From assembly GCA_020637775.1 (NCBI GenBank), contig JACKJV010000008.1, forward strand, positions 62,001-126,000: DNA of 64,000 nt. Direction: 5' to 3'. This document shows positions 44,366-56,321 of the stretch, piece after piece (positions within the stretch are counted from its first letter, which is position 1; the number at the start of each line of letters is the position of its first letter). Source of the stretch: Brucellaceae bacterium. Its GTDB lineage: Bacteria > Pseudomonadota > Alphaproteobacteria > Rhizobiales > Rhizobiaceae. The position numbers and the translations under genes were made by a program. The notes beneath the pieces are model-generated. The model was not told the origin of the DNA and did not search any database. It saw only the letters and a list, made by a program, of their open reading frames with translations.

Positions 44366-44785
44366 TCAGGGAAGCGGCCGCGACAGCAGCACGTCCACCA
44401 CGAGCCAGAGGCCGCAGGGAATGGCCAGGCTCGCCACGCCGATCAGCAGCGGCCGGCGCTCGCCGGTCAGTACCATCATCCCCGCCATCAGCGGCACCGA
44501 GCCGGCCAGGAAGCCACCGCGCAACATGACCCAGCCGGCACCGGCGGTTGCCGCAAGCGCAAGGGCGAAGCGCGCGGGATGTCCGGAATCCGGCGTGTCC
44601 GCCCTGTCTGGCAGGGCCGCCTGGAGTAGACCCAGCGCAAGTAGCGCGACGCCGCAGGCAAGCGGCAGTGTGTCGGGCTTCAGCCATCCGGAAGCCACCG
44701 TCTCGGTATGGGCAGGAATGACGAACAGGACAAGCGCCAGCGCGAAGAGCGCGATTGCCAGCCCGGTCACCCGGTTTGCCGTCAT
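44366..44785 (-). CDS. tctB: tripartite tricarboxylate transporter, small permease TctB
   Basis: 139 residues with four predicted membrane helices, matching TctB in size and topology. It lies between tctC and tctA. Sequence conservation of TctB is low, so the name depends partly on this arrangement. Confidence 0.83.
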   Translation of the reverse strand: MTANRVTGLAIALFALALVLFVIPAHTETVASGWLKPDTLPLACGVALLALGLLQAALPDRADTPDSGHPARFALALAATAGAGWVMLRGGFLAGSVPLMAGMMVLTGERRPLLIGVASLAIPCGLWLVVDVLLSRPLP

Positions 44786-44829
44786 GCCTGTCCCCCGCGA
44801 TCAGGCGCGCCCGGCGCGCCCCTCCTCAC

Positions 44830-45768
44830 TCACTTGCCGAACAGCTTCGCCACATTGTCCAGGCCCTTGTCCATCATCATCCTCGTGCCCTCGGGTCCGA
44901 GGTTGGTCGGGTCCGCCTTGAACGCGTTGTTGATGGCGCTCGTCACCTCCTGCGAGGCAATCGCGCCCGAAAGGGCATCCGTCAGGGCCTTGCGGGCATC
45001 CTCGGGAAGTCCGGCCGGCGCCGCGAAATAGAAATAGGGGTCGACATAGATGTCGAAGCCCTGCTCCTGCACGGTCGCCACATCCTTGGCATAGCCATGG
45101 CGCGTGGCATTGGCGCTGGCGATCATCTTCAGGTCGCCGCTTTCCAGATAGGGAATGTGGGCGCCTGCCGAGAAAGACGCGATGACATGGCCGCCCAGCA
45201 CGTTCTGTATCTGCTCGGCGCTCGATTTCATCGACACCGGCTTCAGCTCTGCACCCGATTCGCGTGCCACCAGATTGAGAAGCAGTTCCTGCGGCTTGGC
45301 GTCGAACCCGATCAGCGCGCCGTCATTCGCCTTGGCATGGTCGATCAGGCCCTGAAGGTCGTCGAACGGCGCGTCCGCCCGGGCGACGATGGCAAGCTGC
45401 GCATAGGCGGCAGTGCCCAGATAATCGAAGCTGTCGAGATCGAAGGGTAGTTCGTCGCCGCGCAGGACGAGATTGACCAGGACCGGCATGCTGACGCCAA
45501 GACCGATGGTCTGCCCATCCGGCTTCATGACAGCAACCTGAGTGAACATGGCGAGCCCGCCGCCGCCGGGCTTGTTCTCGGCGACGATCGTCCAGCCGGT
45601 ATCTTCGGCCATCTTCTTGGCGATCACCCGCCCGATCGTGTCGGTCTCTCCGCCCGCGCCAAATCCGATCTGCAACCGGATCGGCCCGGAAGGCGCCCAT
45701 TCCGCGAGAGCATGGCCGGCGGCCATCAGCGAGAATATGGCGGCCAGCACCAGGGATTTCAGTTTCAT
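44830..45768 (-). CDS. tctC: tripartite tricarboxylate transporter binding protein (TctC/Bug family)
   Basis: 312 residues from the ATG at 45768, behind GAGGAGGAA. A Sec signal (LVLAAIFSLMAAGHALA) precedes IRLQIGFGAGGETDTIGRVI, the Bug-family first strand and loop, and the ENKPGGGGLAMF motif. It captures a carboxylate in the periplasm and delivers it to TctAB. The ligand cannot be assigned. Confidence 0.9.
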   Translation of the reverse strand: MKLKSLVLAAIFSLMAAGHALAEWAPSGPIRLQIGFGAGGETDTIGRVIAKKMAEDTGWTIVAENKPGGGGLAMFTQVAVMKPDGQTIGLGVSMPVLVNLVLRGDELPFDLDSFDYLGTAAYAQLAIVARADAPFDDLQGLIDHAKANDGALIGFDAKPQELLLNLVARESGAELKPVSMKSSAEQIQNVLGGHVIASFSAGAHIPYLESGDLKMIASANATRHGYAKDVATVQEQGFDIYVDPYFYFAAPAGLPEDARKALTDALSGAIASQEVTSAINNAFKADPTNLGPEGTRMMMDKGLDNVAKLFGK

Positions 45769-45939
45769 TGCTTCCTCCTCCCGTTTTGCTTCCGGCTGAC
45801 CGGACAGGCCCGGATGGCCGGGTAAGGCGCCTGATCTGGTTCTGTTTTTTCTTGGCCAAGGCGCGGCAGGCGTGGCCTGCAAGGCGCAAGGCTTGCACAT
45901 TCCGCCCGGCAGGGAAACCGAAAAGAGACCTGCGGTTCC

Positions 45940-46128
45940 CTACGGCAACCGCCGGCAGCGCTGTTTGTTGAGGATCAGCGTGCCCTGCCGGGTGATCTTG
46001 AGCCGGTAGATGGCGCCTTTGTGGTGAATGCACATGTCCTTGCGCGCACCGGACAGCGCGCTGCTTTCCAGGATGTGCACGGCCGGACGGCCCGCGCCCG
46101 CCATCGCGCCCCCGGAAATAGCTGACAA
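45940..46128 (-). CDS. hemP: hemin uptake protein HemP
   Basis: 62 residues or slightly fewer if a downstream Met is used. The C-terminal core GAIYRLKITRQGTLILNK matches the HemP consensus (GxxYRLRITRxGKLILTK). HemP is a small regulator or adaptor of haem uptake gene expression in proteobacteria. It is transcribed divergently from the bfd-bfr pair across an Irr-type box, which supports iron-dependent control. Confidence 0.8.
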   Translation of the reverse strand: MSAISGGAMAGAGRPAVHILESSALSGARKDMCIHHKGAIYRLKITRQGTLILNKQRCRRLP

Positions 46129-46166
46129 CTGCCATCATTTCTTCAGGCAACAAGAAGCCATCCCAG

Positions 46167-46183
46167 TTTAGAATAATTCCAAA
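46167..46183. promoter_or_regulatory. iron control element (Irr box)
   Basis: TTTAGAA-TAA-TTCCAAA is a 7-3-7 inverted repeat with one mismatch that closely matches the rhizobial ICE consensus TTTAGAAnnnTTCTAAA. It lies between hemP (start 39 bp away) and bfd (start 81 bp away). Irr binding here could repress the storage genes and favour hemP under low iron. Confidence 0.75.
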
Positions 46184-46263
46184 CTATTGTTTTCATGTGG
46201 TTTTTTTGTTGACATCCACGTTCATGTTCCTCATTTCATGGCGGCAGGCCAGGGGTGAAGCAA

Positions 46264-46572
46264 ATGGTGATCTGTCACTGCAACATCATTACCGGATCCG
46301 ATATCGAGGCCGCCGTGCGCGGCTTTCTCGACCAGGATCCGTGGCAGGTGATCACCCCGCTCAAGGTCTATCACGCGCTTGGGAAGAGGGGCCGCTGCTG
46401 CGGCTGCTTCCCCAATGCCATTGCCCTGATCGTGCGCACCGTCGAAGCCTGGCACCGCGAGCAGGCAACGCCGGAAGCAGAAGTCATGTCGCTGCTCGAC
46501 CGCCTGCGGAGCGAGCACGAAAGGGTGGAGGCCATGCGCAAGGCGGCCCGCGCCGCGCGCCATGCGGCCTGA
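46264..46572 (+). CDS. bfd: bacterioferritin-associated ferredoxin (Bfd-like)
   Basis: 102 residues from the ATG at 46264, 8 bp after AGGGG. The four [2Fe-2S] cysteines are at the N terminus (CHC) and in RCCGCF, giving the CxC...CxxC pattern of the BFD-like domain. The C-terminal half is charged and helical, longer than in Escherichia coli Bfd. It reduces bacterioferritin to release iron and is followed by bfr. Confidence 0.85.
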   Translation: MVICHCNIITGSDIEAAVRGFLDQDPWQVITPLKVYHALGKRGRCCGCFPNAIALIVRTVEAWHREQATPEAEVMSLLDRLRSEHERVEAMRKAARAARHAA

Positions 46573-46618
46573 CCGGAATAACTTTATGCCGCGACGGCTT
46601 GAACCCGGCTCCCAAAAA

Positions 46619-46645
46619 ATCAAAGATGAGAAATACATCTTTGAT
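46619..46645. repeat. 10-bp inverted repeat between bfd and bfr
   Basis: ATCAAAGATG (46619-46628) and CATCTTTGAT (46636-46645) form a perfect stem with a 7-nt AT-rich loop, 23 bp before the bfr start. It may be an mRNA processing or attenuation hairpin, or a second protein-binding site. Confidence 0.6.
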
Positions 46646-46674
46646 GCCACACACGCTCGTTTGGGAGAATGATC

Positions 46675-47160
46675 ATGAAAGGCGACAAGCAGATCATCGA
46701 ACGGCTCAACGAAGCCCTTTTCCTGGAGCTTGGCGCCGTCAACCAGTACTGGCTCCATTACCGGCTGCTCGACGACTGGGGCTATACGCTTCTGGCCAGG
46801 AAGGAGCGGGAGGAATCCATCGAGGAGATGCACCATGCCGACAGGCTGGTTCAGCGCATCATCTTCCTGGAGGGTCATCCCAACCTGCAGTCGGTGGCGC
46901 CATTGCGCATCGGCGAAACGGTCAAGGAAGTGCTTGAGGCCGATCTGGCCGGCGAGTACGAGGCGCGCGATTCCTATCGCAAGTCCCGCGAAATCTGTCA
47001 GCAGGCCGGCGACTACGTCACGATGAAGCTGTTCGAGGATCTTCTGGCCGACGAGGAAGGCCATATCGACTTTCTCGAAACGCAGCTCGAACTGCTGTCG
47101 ACCATTGGCGAGCAGAAATACGGACAGCTCAACGCCGCGCCCGCCAACGAGGCCGATTGA
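46675..47160 (+). CDS. bfr: bacterioferritin
   Basis: 161 residues from the ATG at 46675, chosen because GGGAG then lies 7 bp upstream. All ferroxidase ligands occur at the canonical numbers E18, E51, H54, E94, E127 and H130, and the haem ligand M52 is present ([10 protein letters not shown]). It stores iron as a 24-mer and is reduced by the upstream ferredoxin. Confidence 0.95.
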   Translation: MKGDKQIIERLNEALFLELGAVNQYWLHYRLLDDWGYTLLARKEREESIEEMHHADRLVQRIIFLEGHPNLQSVAPLRIGETVKEVLEADLAGEYEARDSYRKSREICQQAGDYVTMKLFEDLLADEEGHIDFLETQLELLSTIGEQKYGQLNAAPANEAD

Positions 47161-47330
47161 TACCCGGCGGCTGAACGGTTGCCGGCCGGCAGCGGGAATC
47201 AAGCCCGGTTGGTATCTCCGTTTGACCCCTGGCCCCGTTTGACATCTGTCATTGCCCGGTGATCTGCTGGCATGTTCGTTCAGGAAGGCGAATGCGGGCG
47301 AGTCACGGCAAGGCGGCGGCGGTGCGTGGA

Positions 47331-50099
<2,769 letters not shown>

Positions 50100-50114
50100 C
50101 GCCCGGCAGAAGGG

Positions 50115-51749
50115 TCAGGCGCTTTTCCGCAAACCGGTGAATTCCTGTCGGGCACCCGGCGTCGTGGCTGCCCGCTTGTGGGAGCCGTCTGCCTTGAGCC
50201 GGAACCGTGACAGGAGATCGCCAAGCGCATTGGCCTCCTGCGCCAGGCTGTGGCTGGCCGCTGTCGACTGTTCAACCATGGCCGCGTTCTGCTGCGTCGC
50301 GCGATCCATGACATTTACCGCCTGGTTGATTTCCTGCAGGGTCGCGGATTGCTCCTTCACCGCATCGACGATCGCCGAGACGTTTTCATGCACGTCCTGG
50401 ACCTCTTTGACGATGACGCCAAGCGTTTCGCCGGTCCGGTTGACCAGATCGGAACCGGCCTTGACCTGCCCGGCGGACGTCTCGATCAGCGTGGCGATCT
50501 CCTTGGCCGCCTTGGCCGAGCGCTGCGCCAGTTCACGCACTTCCTGCGCCACGACGGCAAAGCCCTTGCCCGCCTCTCCGGCGCGCGCCGCCTCGACGCC
50601 GGCATTCAGCGCCAGCAGGTTGGTCTGGAAGGCAATCTCGTCGATCATGCCGATGATCGTGCCGATCTGATGCGAGGAGGCTTCGATCTCGCGCATGGCG
50701 GAAACGGCATCGCGCACCACCGCGCCCGATTTTTCCGCCGAGGTCTTGGTCCTGGAAACCAGCGCGCCCGCCTCTTCCGCCCGGACCGCCGATTCCCTGA
50801 CCGACGCGGAGACCTGTTCGACGGCAGCCGCCGTCTGTTCCACCGATGCCGCCTGCTGCTCGGTGCGCCGCGACAGGTCGTCAGCCGCGGAACGAATCTC
50901 GCCGGACACGTTGCGGATGGTGGAGGCATTGTCGTGAATATGGCCCATGGCCTCTTGAAGCCGCGCCATGGCCGCGTTGAAATCCGCGCGCAGCCGGTCC
51001 AGATCGCCGGGGAACGGCTTTGCGATCGTGACGGTCAGGTCGCCGCCGGCCAGCGCGTTCAGGCCCGACGCCAGTTCATCCACCACCGCGCGCACGGTGG
51101 CCGCTTCCTGTTCGCGTGCCTGTTCGCGGGCCCGCCGCTCGGCTTCAGCCGCATGATGGGATTCCTCCGCCCGCTTGTTGCTGGCCATGGCTTCGCCGCG
51201 CGCGGCATCCGATTGCGCCAGCGCCGTTGCGGCATCTTTCATCGAGCGTTGCATCAGCCGCGTCATCTGCACCAGGATACCGGCTTCCAGCAGCAGGATG
51301 ACGGCGTGCAGCACCACACGCGAGAGGTTTGATTCGCCGGGAAAGACCGCCTGCGGCAGAACGACATAGAGCACGAGGTGATGGACCGCCGTCGTGGCCG
51401 TGAAGGCCAGCAGCGGCCGCCAGTCGATCCAGAAGGCCATGGCCGCCAGCACCGCGAAGAAATACATGTGCATGTCGATCTGCAAGGGCGACCCGGAAAA
51501 GCCATAGACGAGAAGCGCGACAAGCCCGGCCTGCGCGACGCCGATGGCGGAACTCGTCTGCGGTCCTGTCCGGTCGACATACCACAGTGCCGTGGACGAA
51601 CCCGCCAGCGCCAATGCACCGGCAACCAGAAGCGCGACGCTGGCCTCGGTGCCCCACAGGGCGCGGGCGGTGACAAGAATGGCATTGAGCCACAGAAGGG
51701 CGAGCGAGAGCGTGGATGCCATCGCGCGAATATTGTGCAATCCGTTCAT
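50115..51749 (-). CDS. methyl-accepting chemotaxis protein with multi-TM sensor domain
   Basis: 544 residues from the ATG at 51749. Six or so membrane helices (about 10-180) with no large periplasmic domain include [20 protein letters not shown] and [13 protein letters not shown], with conserved His residues in membrane segments. HAMP-like and MA domains follow, with tip [21 protein letters not shown]. No xWxxF tail is present, unlike the other two receptors. It may sense membrane energy state or a hydrophobic ligand. Its start overlaps the stop of the gene upstream. Confidence 0.85.
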   Translation of the reverse strand: MNGLHNIRAMASTLSLALLWLNAILVTARALWGTEASVALLVAGALALAGSSTALWYVDRTGPQTSSAIGVAQAGLVALLVYGFSGSPLQIDMHMYFFAVLAAMAFWIDWRPLLAFTATTAVHHLVLYVVLPQAVFPGESNLSRVVLHAVILLLEAGILVQMTRLMQRSMKDAATALAQSDAARGEAMASNKRAEESHHAAEAERRAREQAREQEAATVRAVVDELASGLNALAGGDLTVTIAKPFPGDLDRLRADFNAAMARLQEAMGHIHDNASTIRNVSGEIRSAADDLSRRTEQQAASVEQTAAAVEQVSASVRESAVRAEEAGALVSRTKTSAEKSGAVVRDAVSAMREIEASSHQIGTIIGMIDEIAFQTNLLALNAGVEAARAGEAGKGFAVVAQEVRELAQRSAKAAKEIATLIETSAGQVKAGSDLVNRTGETLGVIVKEVQDVHENVSAIVDAVKEQSATLQEINQAVNVMDRATQQNAAMVEQSTAASHSLAQEANALGDLLSRFRLKADGSHKRAATTPGARQEFTGLRKSA

Positions 51750-52093
51750 GATGTCCTGATTCCGATGCAGGCTGCGGCCAGACGTCCGTCGAGGACGAGC
51801 AATGCCCCGGAGGCGCGAAGCCGTGAGGCGAAATCGGCGGTGGTTCCCTCGGCAACCGCGATCCAGCCGGCCGCTCCGCCATTGACGAGGCGCCCGCCGG
51901 CCTGGGAGATGATGCTCATGATCGCGCCGGGACCGGAAAACGGCGACCCGACGACGACGAGGCGTGAGCCTGTCGGCACGGCCGCGATTCCTGCGATGAC
52001 GCCAAGCGCACAAGCCACGTTGAGCGCGACGAGCCAGCGCTTGATGGAAAGGGAGGCCGGTGCGGAACCGGGCACGGCGACATCGGATGCCAT
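51746..52093 (-). CDS. small single-TM protein coupled to an MCP
   Basis: 115 residues from the ATG at 52093, behind AGGAG. One membrane helix (about 20-38) is followed by a domain with [22 protein letters not shown] and ends in a short strand-rich tail. Periplasmic orientation is likely. I do not recognise the family. The ATGA overlap with the MCP gene implies co-translation and perhaps a physical accessory to that receptor. Confidence 0.6.
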   Translation of the reverse strand: MASDVAVPGSAPASLSIKRWLVALNVACALGVIAGIAAVPTGSRLVVVGSPFSGPGAIMSIISQAGGRLVNGGAAGWIAVAEGTTADFASRLRASGALLVLDGRLAAACIGIRTS

Positions 52094-52299
52094 CGGATCT
52101 CCTGCGGCATTGCCAGGGGACACACGACTTCATGTCGCAAGAGCCGGTTGGGGCTTGGCTTCAGGGTGTCGCGGCAAGTGTAAAGGTTCGGTTACCCGGA
52201 GAACGCGTGATCTTGCGGTTTCCGGAGAAGGCCGCTTGCCTTTCAGGACCAGCCGGAAAGAACCGCGCCCGCCGAAGCCTGTGCGAAGGGAGGCGGGTG

Positions 52300-52746
52300 T
52301 CACCCCTCCTCGTATCCGCCCCCGCCGGTCAACGCCGCCTTGGCCGCAAGCCTTACGAACTGCCTGTATTCAGCCGCGTCAAGGCCACCCAGGATTTCCG
52401 CCTGCAACCCTTCGACAACCGGCAGCAGCGCGTCGAGAACCGCCTTGCCTTCGCCGGTCAGTTCCAGGACGCGCGCACGCCGGTCCGCGCTGCTCTTCAC
52501 GCGGGTCAGCAAGCCTTTCTGCGCCAGCCTGTCCACAACGGCGCCGATGGTGGCCGGATCCTTGCCCACCGCGTCGGCAAGCCCGGCCTGATCGATGCCC
52601 GGAACGTGGCTGAGCGCATCCAGCGCGGCAAACTGAACCGGCGTCAGGTCGTAGCCGGCCGCACGGACATGGCGTGTGAAAACCTGCGTCGACTTCTGGT
52701 GCAGCCGCCGGATGAGATGCCCCGGCATTGTCGAACTCGCGATCAT
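52300..52746 (-). CDS. MarR-family transcriptional regulator
   Basis: 148 residues from the ATG at 52746, with GGAGACAGG just ahead; an upstream GTG is an alternative. Winged helix: LTPVQFAALDAL, then GIDQAGLADAVGKDPATIGA as recognition region, and the wing SSADRRARVLELT. It diverges from the aromatic monooxygenase gene, and an inverted repeat lies in the shared promoter. A repressor lifted by the aromatic substrate is the likely mode. Confidence 0.85.
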   Translation of the reverse strand: MIASSTMPGHLIRRLHQKSTQVFTRHVRAAGYDLTPVQFAALDALSHVPGIDQAGLADAVGKDPATIGAVVDRLAQKGLLTRVKSSADRRARVLELTGEGKAVLDALLPVVEGLQAEILGGLDAAEYRQFVRLAAKAALTGGGGYEEG

Positions 52747-52816
52747 CCTGTCTCCATGGCGCACGGTTTGCCGGAATGTCTATAACAAGAAATGATAGGC
52801 CGGCATAGTTTTTTGA

Positions 52817-52860
52817 TTGACGCATCGGCGCTCTTGTCCGATATGATAAGACCACTTATC
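52817..52860 (+). promoter_or_regulatory. promoter with MarR-type operator before the monooxygenase gene
   Basis: TTGACG (52817-52822) and TATGAT (52842-52847) form a possible promoter with a long 19-bp spacer. The inverted repeat GATAAG-acca-CTTATC (52845-52860) overlaps the -10, ideal for repression by the divergent MarR protein. Confidence 0.5.
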
Positions 52861-52879
52861 GTTTCTCGGAGCAGCGGCA

Positions 52880-54811
52880 ATGCAATATTACCTGAACGGC
52901 TTCAAGCCCGGCGATCCGGATATCCGCGAGGCCGCGCCCGGACGCGAACTAACCGGCGGACGCAGCCAGCTGCCCGAAACCGTGGATGTGCTGATCGCCG
53001 GCTGCGGCCCGGCCGGACTGTGCCTTGCCGCGCAACTGTCGCAGTTTCCGGAAATCCGTACCATGATCGTCGAACCCAAGCCCGGTCCCATCGAGAAGGG
53101 CCAGGCCGACGGCCTGAACGTCCGCTCGATGGAAATGTTCCAGGCCTTCGGTTTCGCCGACAAGGTCAAGCGCGAGGCCTATTGGGTCAACCAGACGAAT
53201 TTCTGGGCGCCCGACCCGGCAAACGCGTCTGCGATCAGGCGAATCGGCCGCGTTCAGGATGTCGCCGACGATCTGTCGGAAATGCCGCATACGCTGATGA
53301 ACCAGGCCCGCGTGCATGAACTGTTTCTGGACGTCATGCGCAATGCGCCCTCGCGCCTTGAGCCGGACTACGGGCTTGCTGTGCGCGACCTCGTGATCGA
53401 TACGGCAACCGACGACCATCCGGTGACCGTGACGCTTGAGCGCACCATCGGCGACCGGGCCGGCGAAACCCTGACCGTGCGCGCCAATTACGTCGTCGGC
53501 TGCGACGGCGCCCGCTCCAACGTGCGCAAGGCCATCGGTGGCGAGCTTCACGGCGATGCCGCGCACCAGGCCTGGGGCGTGATGGACATCCTGGCCAACA
53601 CCGATTTCCCCGACGTGCGCATGAAGTGCCTCATTGCCTCGCAGAAGGAAGGCAATGTGCTGATCCTGCCGCGCGAAGGCGGCTATCTCTTCCGCATGTA
53701 TGTCGAACTCGACAAGCTGAATCCCGATGAGCGCGTCGCCAACCGGAACCTGACCATCGATCACATGATCGCGGCCGCCAACCGCATCATGGCGCCCTAT
53801 TCGCTGGACGTGAAGGAAGTGGTCTGGTGGTCGATCTACGAGATCGGCCATCGCCTGACCGACAAGTTCGACGATGTGCCCGAAGGCGAAACGGCCACGC
53901 GCACGCCGCGCGTCTTCACCGCCGGTGATGCCTGCCATACCCACAGCCCGAAGGCGGGCCAGGGCATGAATGTCTCCATGGGCGACACGTTCAACCTCGG
54001 CTGGAAGCTGGTGCAGGTCCTCAAGGGCCGCTCAGGTGCCGACCTCTTGCACAGCTACTCCGCCGAGCGCAGGGCTGAAGCCAAGCGGCTGGTGGATACC
54101 GACCATGCCTGGGCGCGGGTCATGAGCGCTCCGCCCGGAAAATCCGAACTGGATGGCTCCGGCATGCCGCGTTTCCAGGAGCAGTTCATCCGCAATGGCG
54201 TCTTCACCGCCGGTCTCGAGGTGGAATACGAACCATCATCCATCATCGCCGGAAACGCCCGTCAGGATCTTGCCACGGGGCAAAAGCTCGGCCGCCGCTT
54301 CCATTCCGCGCCCGTCGTGCGCCTCGCCGACGCCATGGAGTTGCAGCTTGGCCACGTCGCGGAAGCAGACGCCCGCTGGCGCATCTATGCCTTTGCCGGA
54401 AGGGCGGATTCCTCGGCGCCCGGTTCCGCCATCCATCGCCTTTGCGACTGGCTGGAAAACGATCCCGCCTCGCCGGTGCGCCGGCATACCCGCCCGGATG
54501 AGGACATCGACGCGGTGATCGACCTGCGCGCGGTCTTTCAGCAGGGTTTCGACGAACTGGCCTATGAGGACATGCCCGCGCTGCTCAAGCCGGCCAAGGG
54601 CAGTCTCGGCCTGCGCGATTTCGAAAAGGTTTTCTGCGTCGACCGGAAGAACGGCAGGGACATCTACGCCATGCGCGGCATCGATCGCGACAGCGGCTGC
54701 ATGATCGTGGTGCGCCCGGACCAGTATGTGGCGCACATCCTGCCACTCGCTGCGCGCGAGGAACTGGCGGCTTTCTTCGCCGGCTTCCTGCGGCCCGCCG
54801 GACAGGCATGA
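52880..54811 (+). CDS. mobA: FAD-dependent aromatic hydroxylase, 3-hydroxybenzoate 4-monooxygenase-like
   Basis: 643 residues, the size of 3-hydroxybenzoate 4-hydroxylase and phenol 2-monooxygenase. FAD motif VLIAGCGPAGLCLA near residue 40, DG motif VVGCDGARSNVR, GD motif TAGDACHTHSPKAGQGMN, and a C-terminal thioredoxin-like domain. The N terminus MQYYLNGFKPGDPDI is characteristic of the MobA branch. The expected product is protocatechuate, but no ring-cleavage dioxygenase gene is in the window. Confidence 0.75.
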   Translation: MQYYLNGFKPGDPDIREAAPGRELTGGRSQLPETVDVLIAGCGPAGLCLAAQLSQFPEIRTMIVEPKPGPIEKGQADGLNVRSMEMFQAFGFADKVKREAYWVNQTNFWAPDPANASAIRRIGRVQDVADDLSEMPHTLMNQARVHELFLDVMRNAPSRLEPDYGLAVRDLVIDTATDDHPVTVTLERTIGDRAGETLTVRANYVVGCDGARSNVRKAIGGELHGDAAHQAWGVMDILANTDFPDVRMKCLIASQKEGNVLILPREGGYLFRMYVELDKLNPDERVANRNLTIDHMIAAANRIMAPYSLDVKEVVWWSIYEIGHRLTDKFDDVPEGETATRTPRVFTAGDACHTHSPKAGQGMNVSMGDTFNLGWKLVQVLKGRSGADLLHSYSAERRAEAKRLVDTDHAWARVMSAPPGKSELDGSGMPRFQEQFIRNGVFTAGLEVEYEPSSIIAGNARQDLATGQKLGRRFHSAPVVRLADAMELQLGHVAEADARWRIYAFAGRADSSAPGSAIHRLCDWLENDPASPVRRHTRPDEDIDAVIDLRAVFQQGFDELAYEDMPALLKPAKGSLGLRDFEKVFCVDRKNGRDIYAMRGIDRDSGCMIVVRPDQYVAHILPLAAREELAAFFAGFLRPAGQA

Positions 54812-54838
54812 TCTGCAAAACGGGCCACGGCCCGGCCG

Positions 54839-56113
54839 TCACGCTGTGCGGAACTTGCGCGGGGCAGCCAGCCACATGCACAGCATGGATGCGAACGCGG
54901 CGATGACGCACAGCCACCAGCCGGTGCGGTAGCCGCCAAGCACATCGTCGACAAGACCGAGAAGAAAGACGCCCGTGGCCGCGCCAAAATTGCCGAACAG
55001 GGAAATGATGGCGAATATCCTGGCGAAATGCGGGCCCGAAAACACCTCCGCGGGAATGGCGCCATAGATGGAGGCGGCGCCGTAGCCGAGCAGCCCCTGC
55101 AAGGCCGCCATGACGAAGATGAGATGCGGCGCCTGCCCGAAATCCACCATCGCGAGCATGGCGGCGGCAAGCGCGAACCCGCCAAGCGCCAGGCTCCATG
55201 CCGCTTCCCGGCCGATCCGGTCGGAAAGGCCGCCAAGCGTGATCTGGCCGCCGATGCCGAACAGCGCCACGAGGCCCAGCGCAGATGCCGCCGTCGTCGA
55301 ATCGATGCCCTGGCGCAAGAGAAAATTGGTCTGGTGGATCTGGATCGCGTACCACACGAAAAGCCCGAAGAAATAGGCGCCTGAAATCCACCAGAAGGCC
55401 GGCACCTTCATCGCCCGCGCCAGCGTCCAGACCGGCGCCGGCACCCAGGGCGCCCCCTGAGTTTCACCCTTTGGCTTGCCCGGCGAGGCCCGCCGGGGCC
55501 CGTCGCCATCGGGCTTCAGTCCCATCTCCTGCGGTCGCATTCGCTGGAAGAGGAAATTGAGCGGCACGATGACGACGAGTGTCACGACCGCAATGCCCAG
55601 ACAGGCCGCGCGCCAGCCATGCGTGTCGATGGTCCATTGCATCAGCGGAAGCAGCGTGACCGCTCCGACGCCGACACCGGAAAAGGCGATGCCCACGGCA
55701 AGCCCGCGGCGGCGCACGAACCAGTTCGGCAGGAACATCGAATGGCCGATATAGCTCATCGCCATGGATCCCATCACCGCCAGAAGACCGAGCGCCATGT
55801 ACAGCCCGACCGGAGAGGCGATCACCACCGCGCTGCCATAGCCTGCCGCCACCAGCAATGCCCCGGCGGGAATGGCGATGCGCGGACCGTGCCGGTCCAT
55901 CAGAATGCCCAGCACGGGCACAAAGGCCGTCGAGGCCATGAAGCCCAGTGAGAACGGTCCCGATGTCGTTGCCGTGGCCCAGCCGAACTCGCTGGAGATT
56001 TGCGGCAGCAGAAGCGAATAGCCGGTGCGCGCGTTCACCGCGACCGCCATGGTCACGAAGGCCACAGCCACCACCACCCAGCCGTAATAGATGCCGCCGC
56101 GCTGCGTCTTCAT
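54839..56113 (-). CDS. MFS transporter, monocarboxylate/aromatic acid type
   Basis: 424 residues from the ATG at 56113, behind GAGAGAGG. Twelve membrane helices in two halves with a cytoplasmic loop rich in charges near residue 200. ILMDRHGPRIAIPAG is the MFS motif between TM2 and TM3. The pattern resembles oxalate/formate or monocarboxylate transporters. It diverges from the CoA-dependent aromatic operon, so import of an aromatic acid is inferred. Confidence 0.8.
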   Translation of the reverse strand: MKTQRGGIYYGWVVVAVAFVTMAVAVNARTGYSLLLPQISSEFGWATATTSGPFSLGFMASTAFVPVLGILMDRHGPRIAIPAGALLVAAGYGSAVVIASPVGLYMALGLLAVMGSMAMSYIGHSMFLPNWFVRRRGLAVGIAFSGVGVGAVTLLPLMQWTIDTHGWRAACLGIAVVTLVVIVPLNFLFQRMRPQEMGLKPDGDGPRRASPGKPKGETQGAPWVPAPVWTLARAMKVPAFWWISGAYFFGLFVWYAIQIHQTNFLLRQGIDSTTAASALGLVALFGIGGQITLGGLSDRIGREAAWSLALGGFALAAAMLAMVDFGQAPHLIFVMAALQGLLGYGAASIYGAIPAEVFSGPHFARIFAIISLFGNFGAATGVFLLGLVDDVLGGYRTGWWLCVIAAFASMLCMWLAAPRKFRTA

Positions 56114-56250
56114 GAATGGCCTCTCTCCCGCTTGTCCGGCAGAGTGGACCGGAACCGGTGCCTTGTGAACCCTGTCCTGCACAGGCTGGCCCCATGTGCC
56201 AGGCACGCGGCCGAAGCGGCGCAACTCCGGAAAGATATTTCAAGTTTCAA

Positions 56251-56268
56251 TATTTCAAGCTTGAAATA
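56251..56268. promoter_or_regulatory. 18-bp perfect palindrome, probable MarR operator
   Basis: TATTTCAAGCTTGAAATA is fully symmetric. A further half-site ATATTTCAAG begins 15 bp upstream (about 56236-56244). It lies 53 bp before the monooxygenase/reductase start and overlaps a putative -35 TTGAAA (56261-56266) paired with TACCAT (56283-56288). It fits control by the MarR protein at 59332. Confidence 0.7.
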
Positions 56269-56321
56269 ACCTTGCGCTCCTGTACCATTCCCCTTGCCGG
56301 TGCTGCGAAGGGAGGTTCGCG

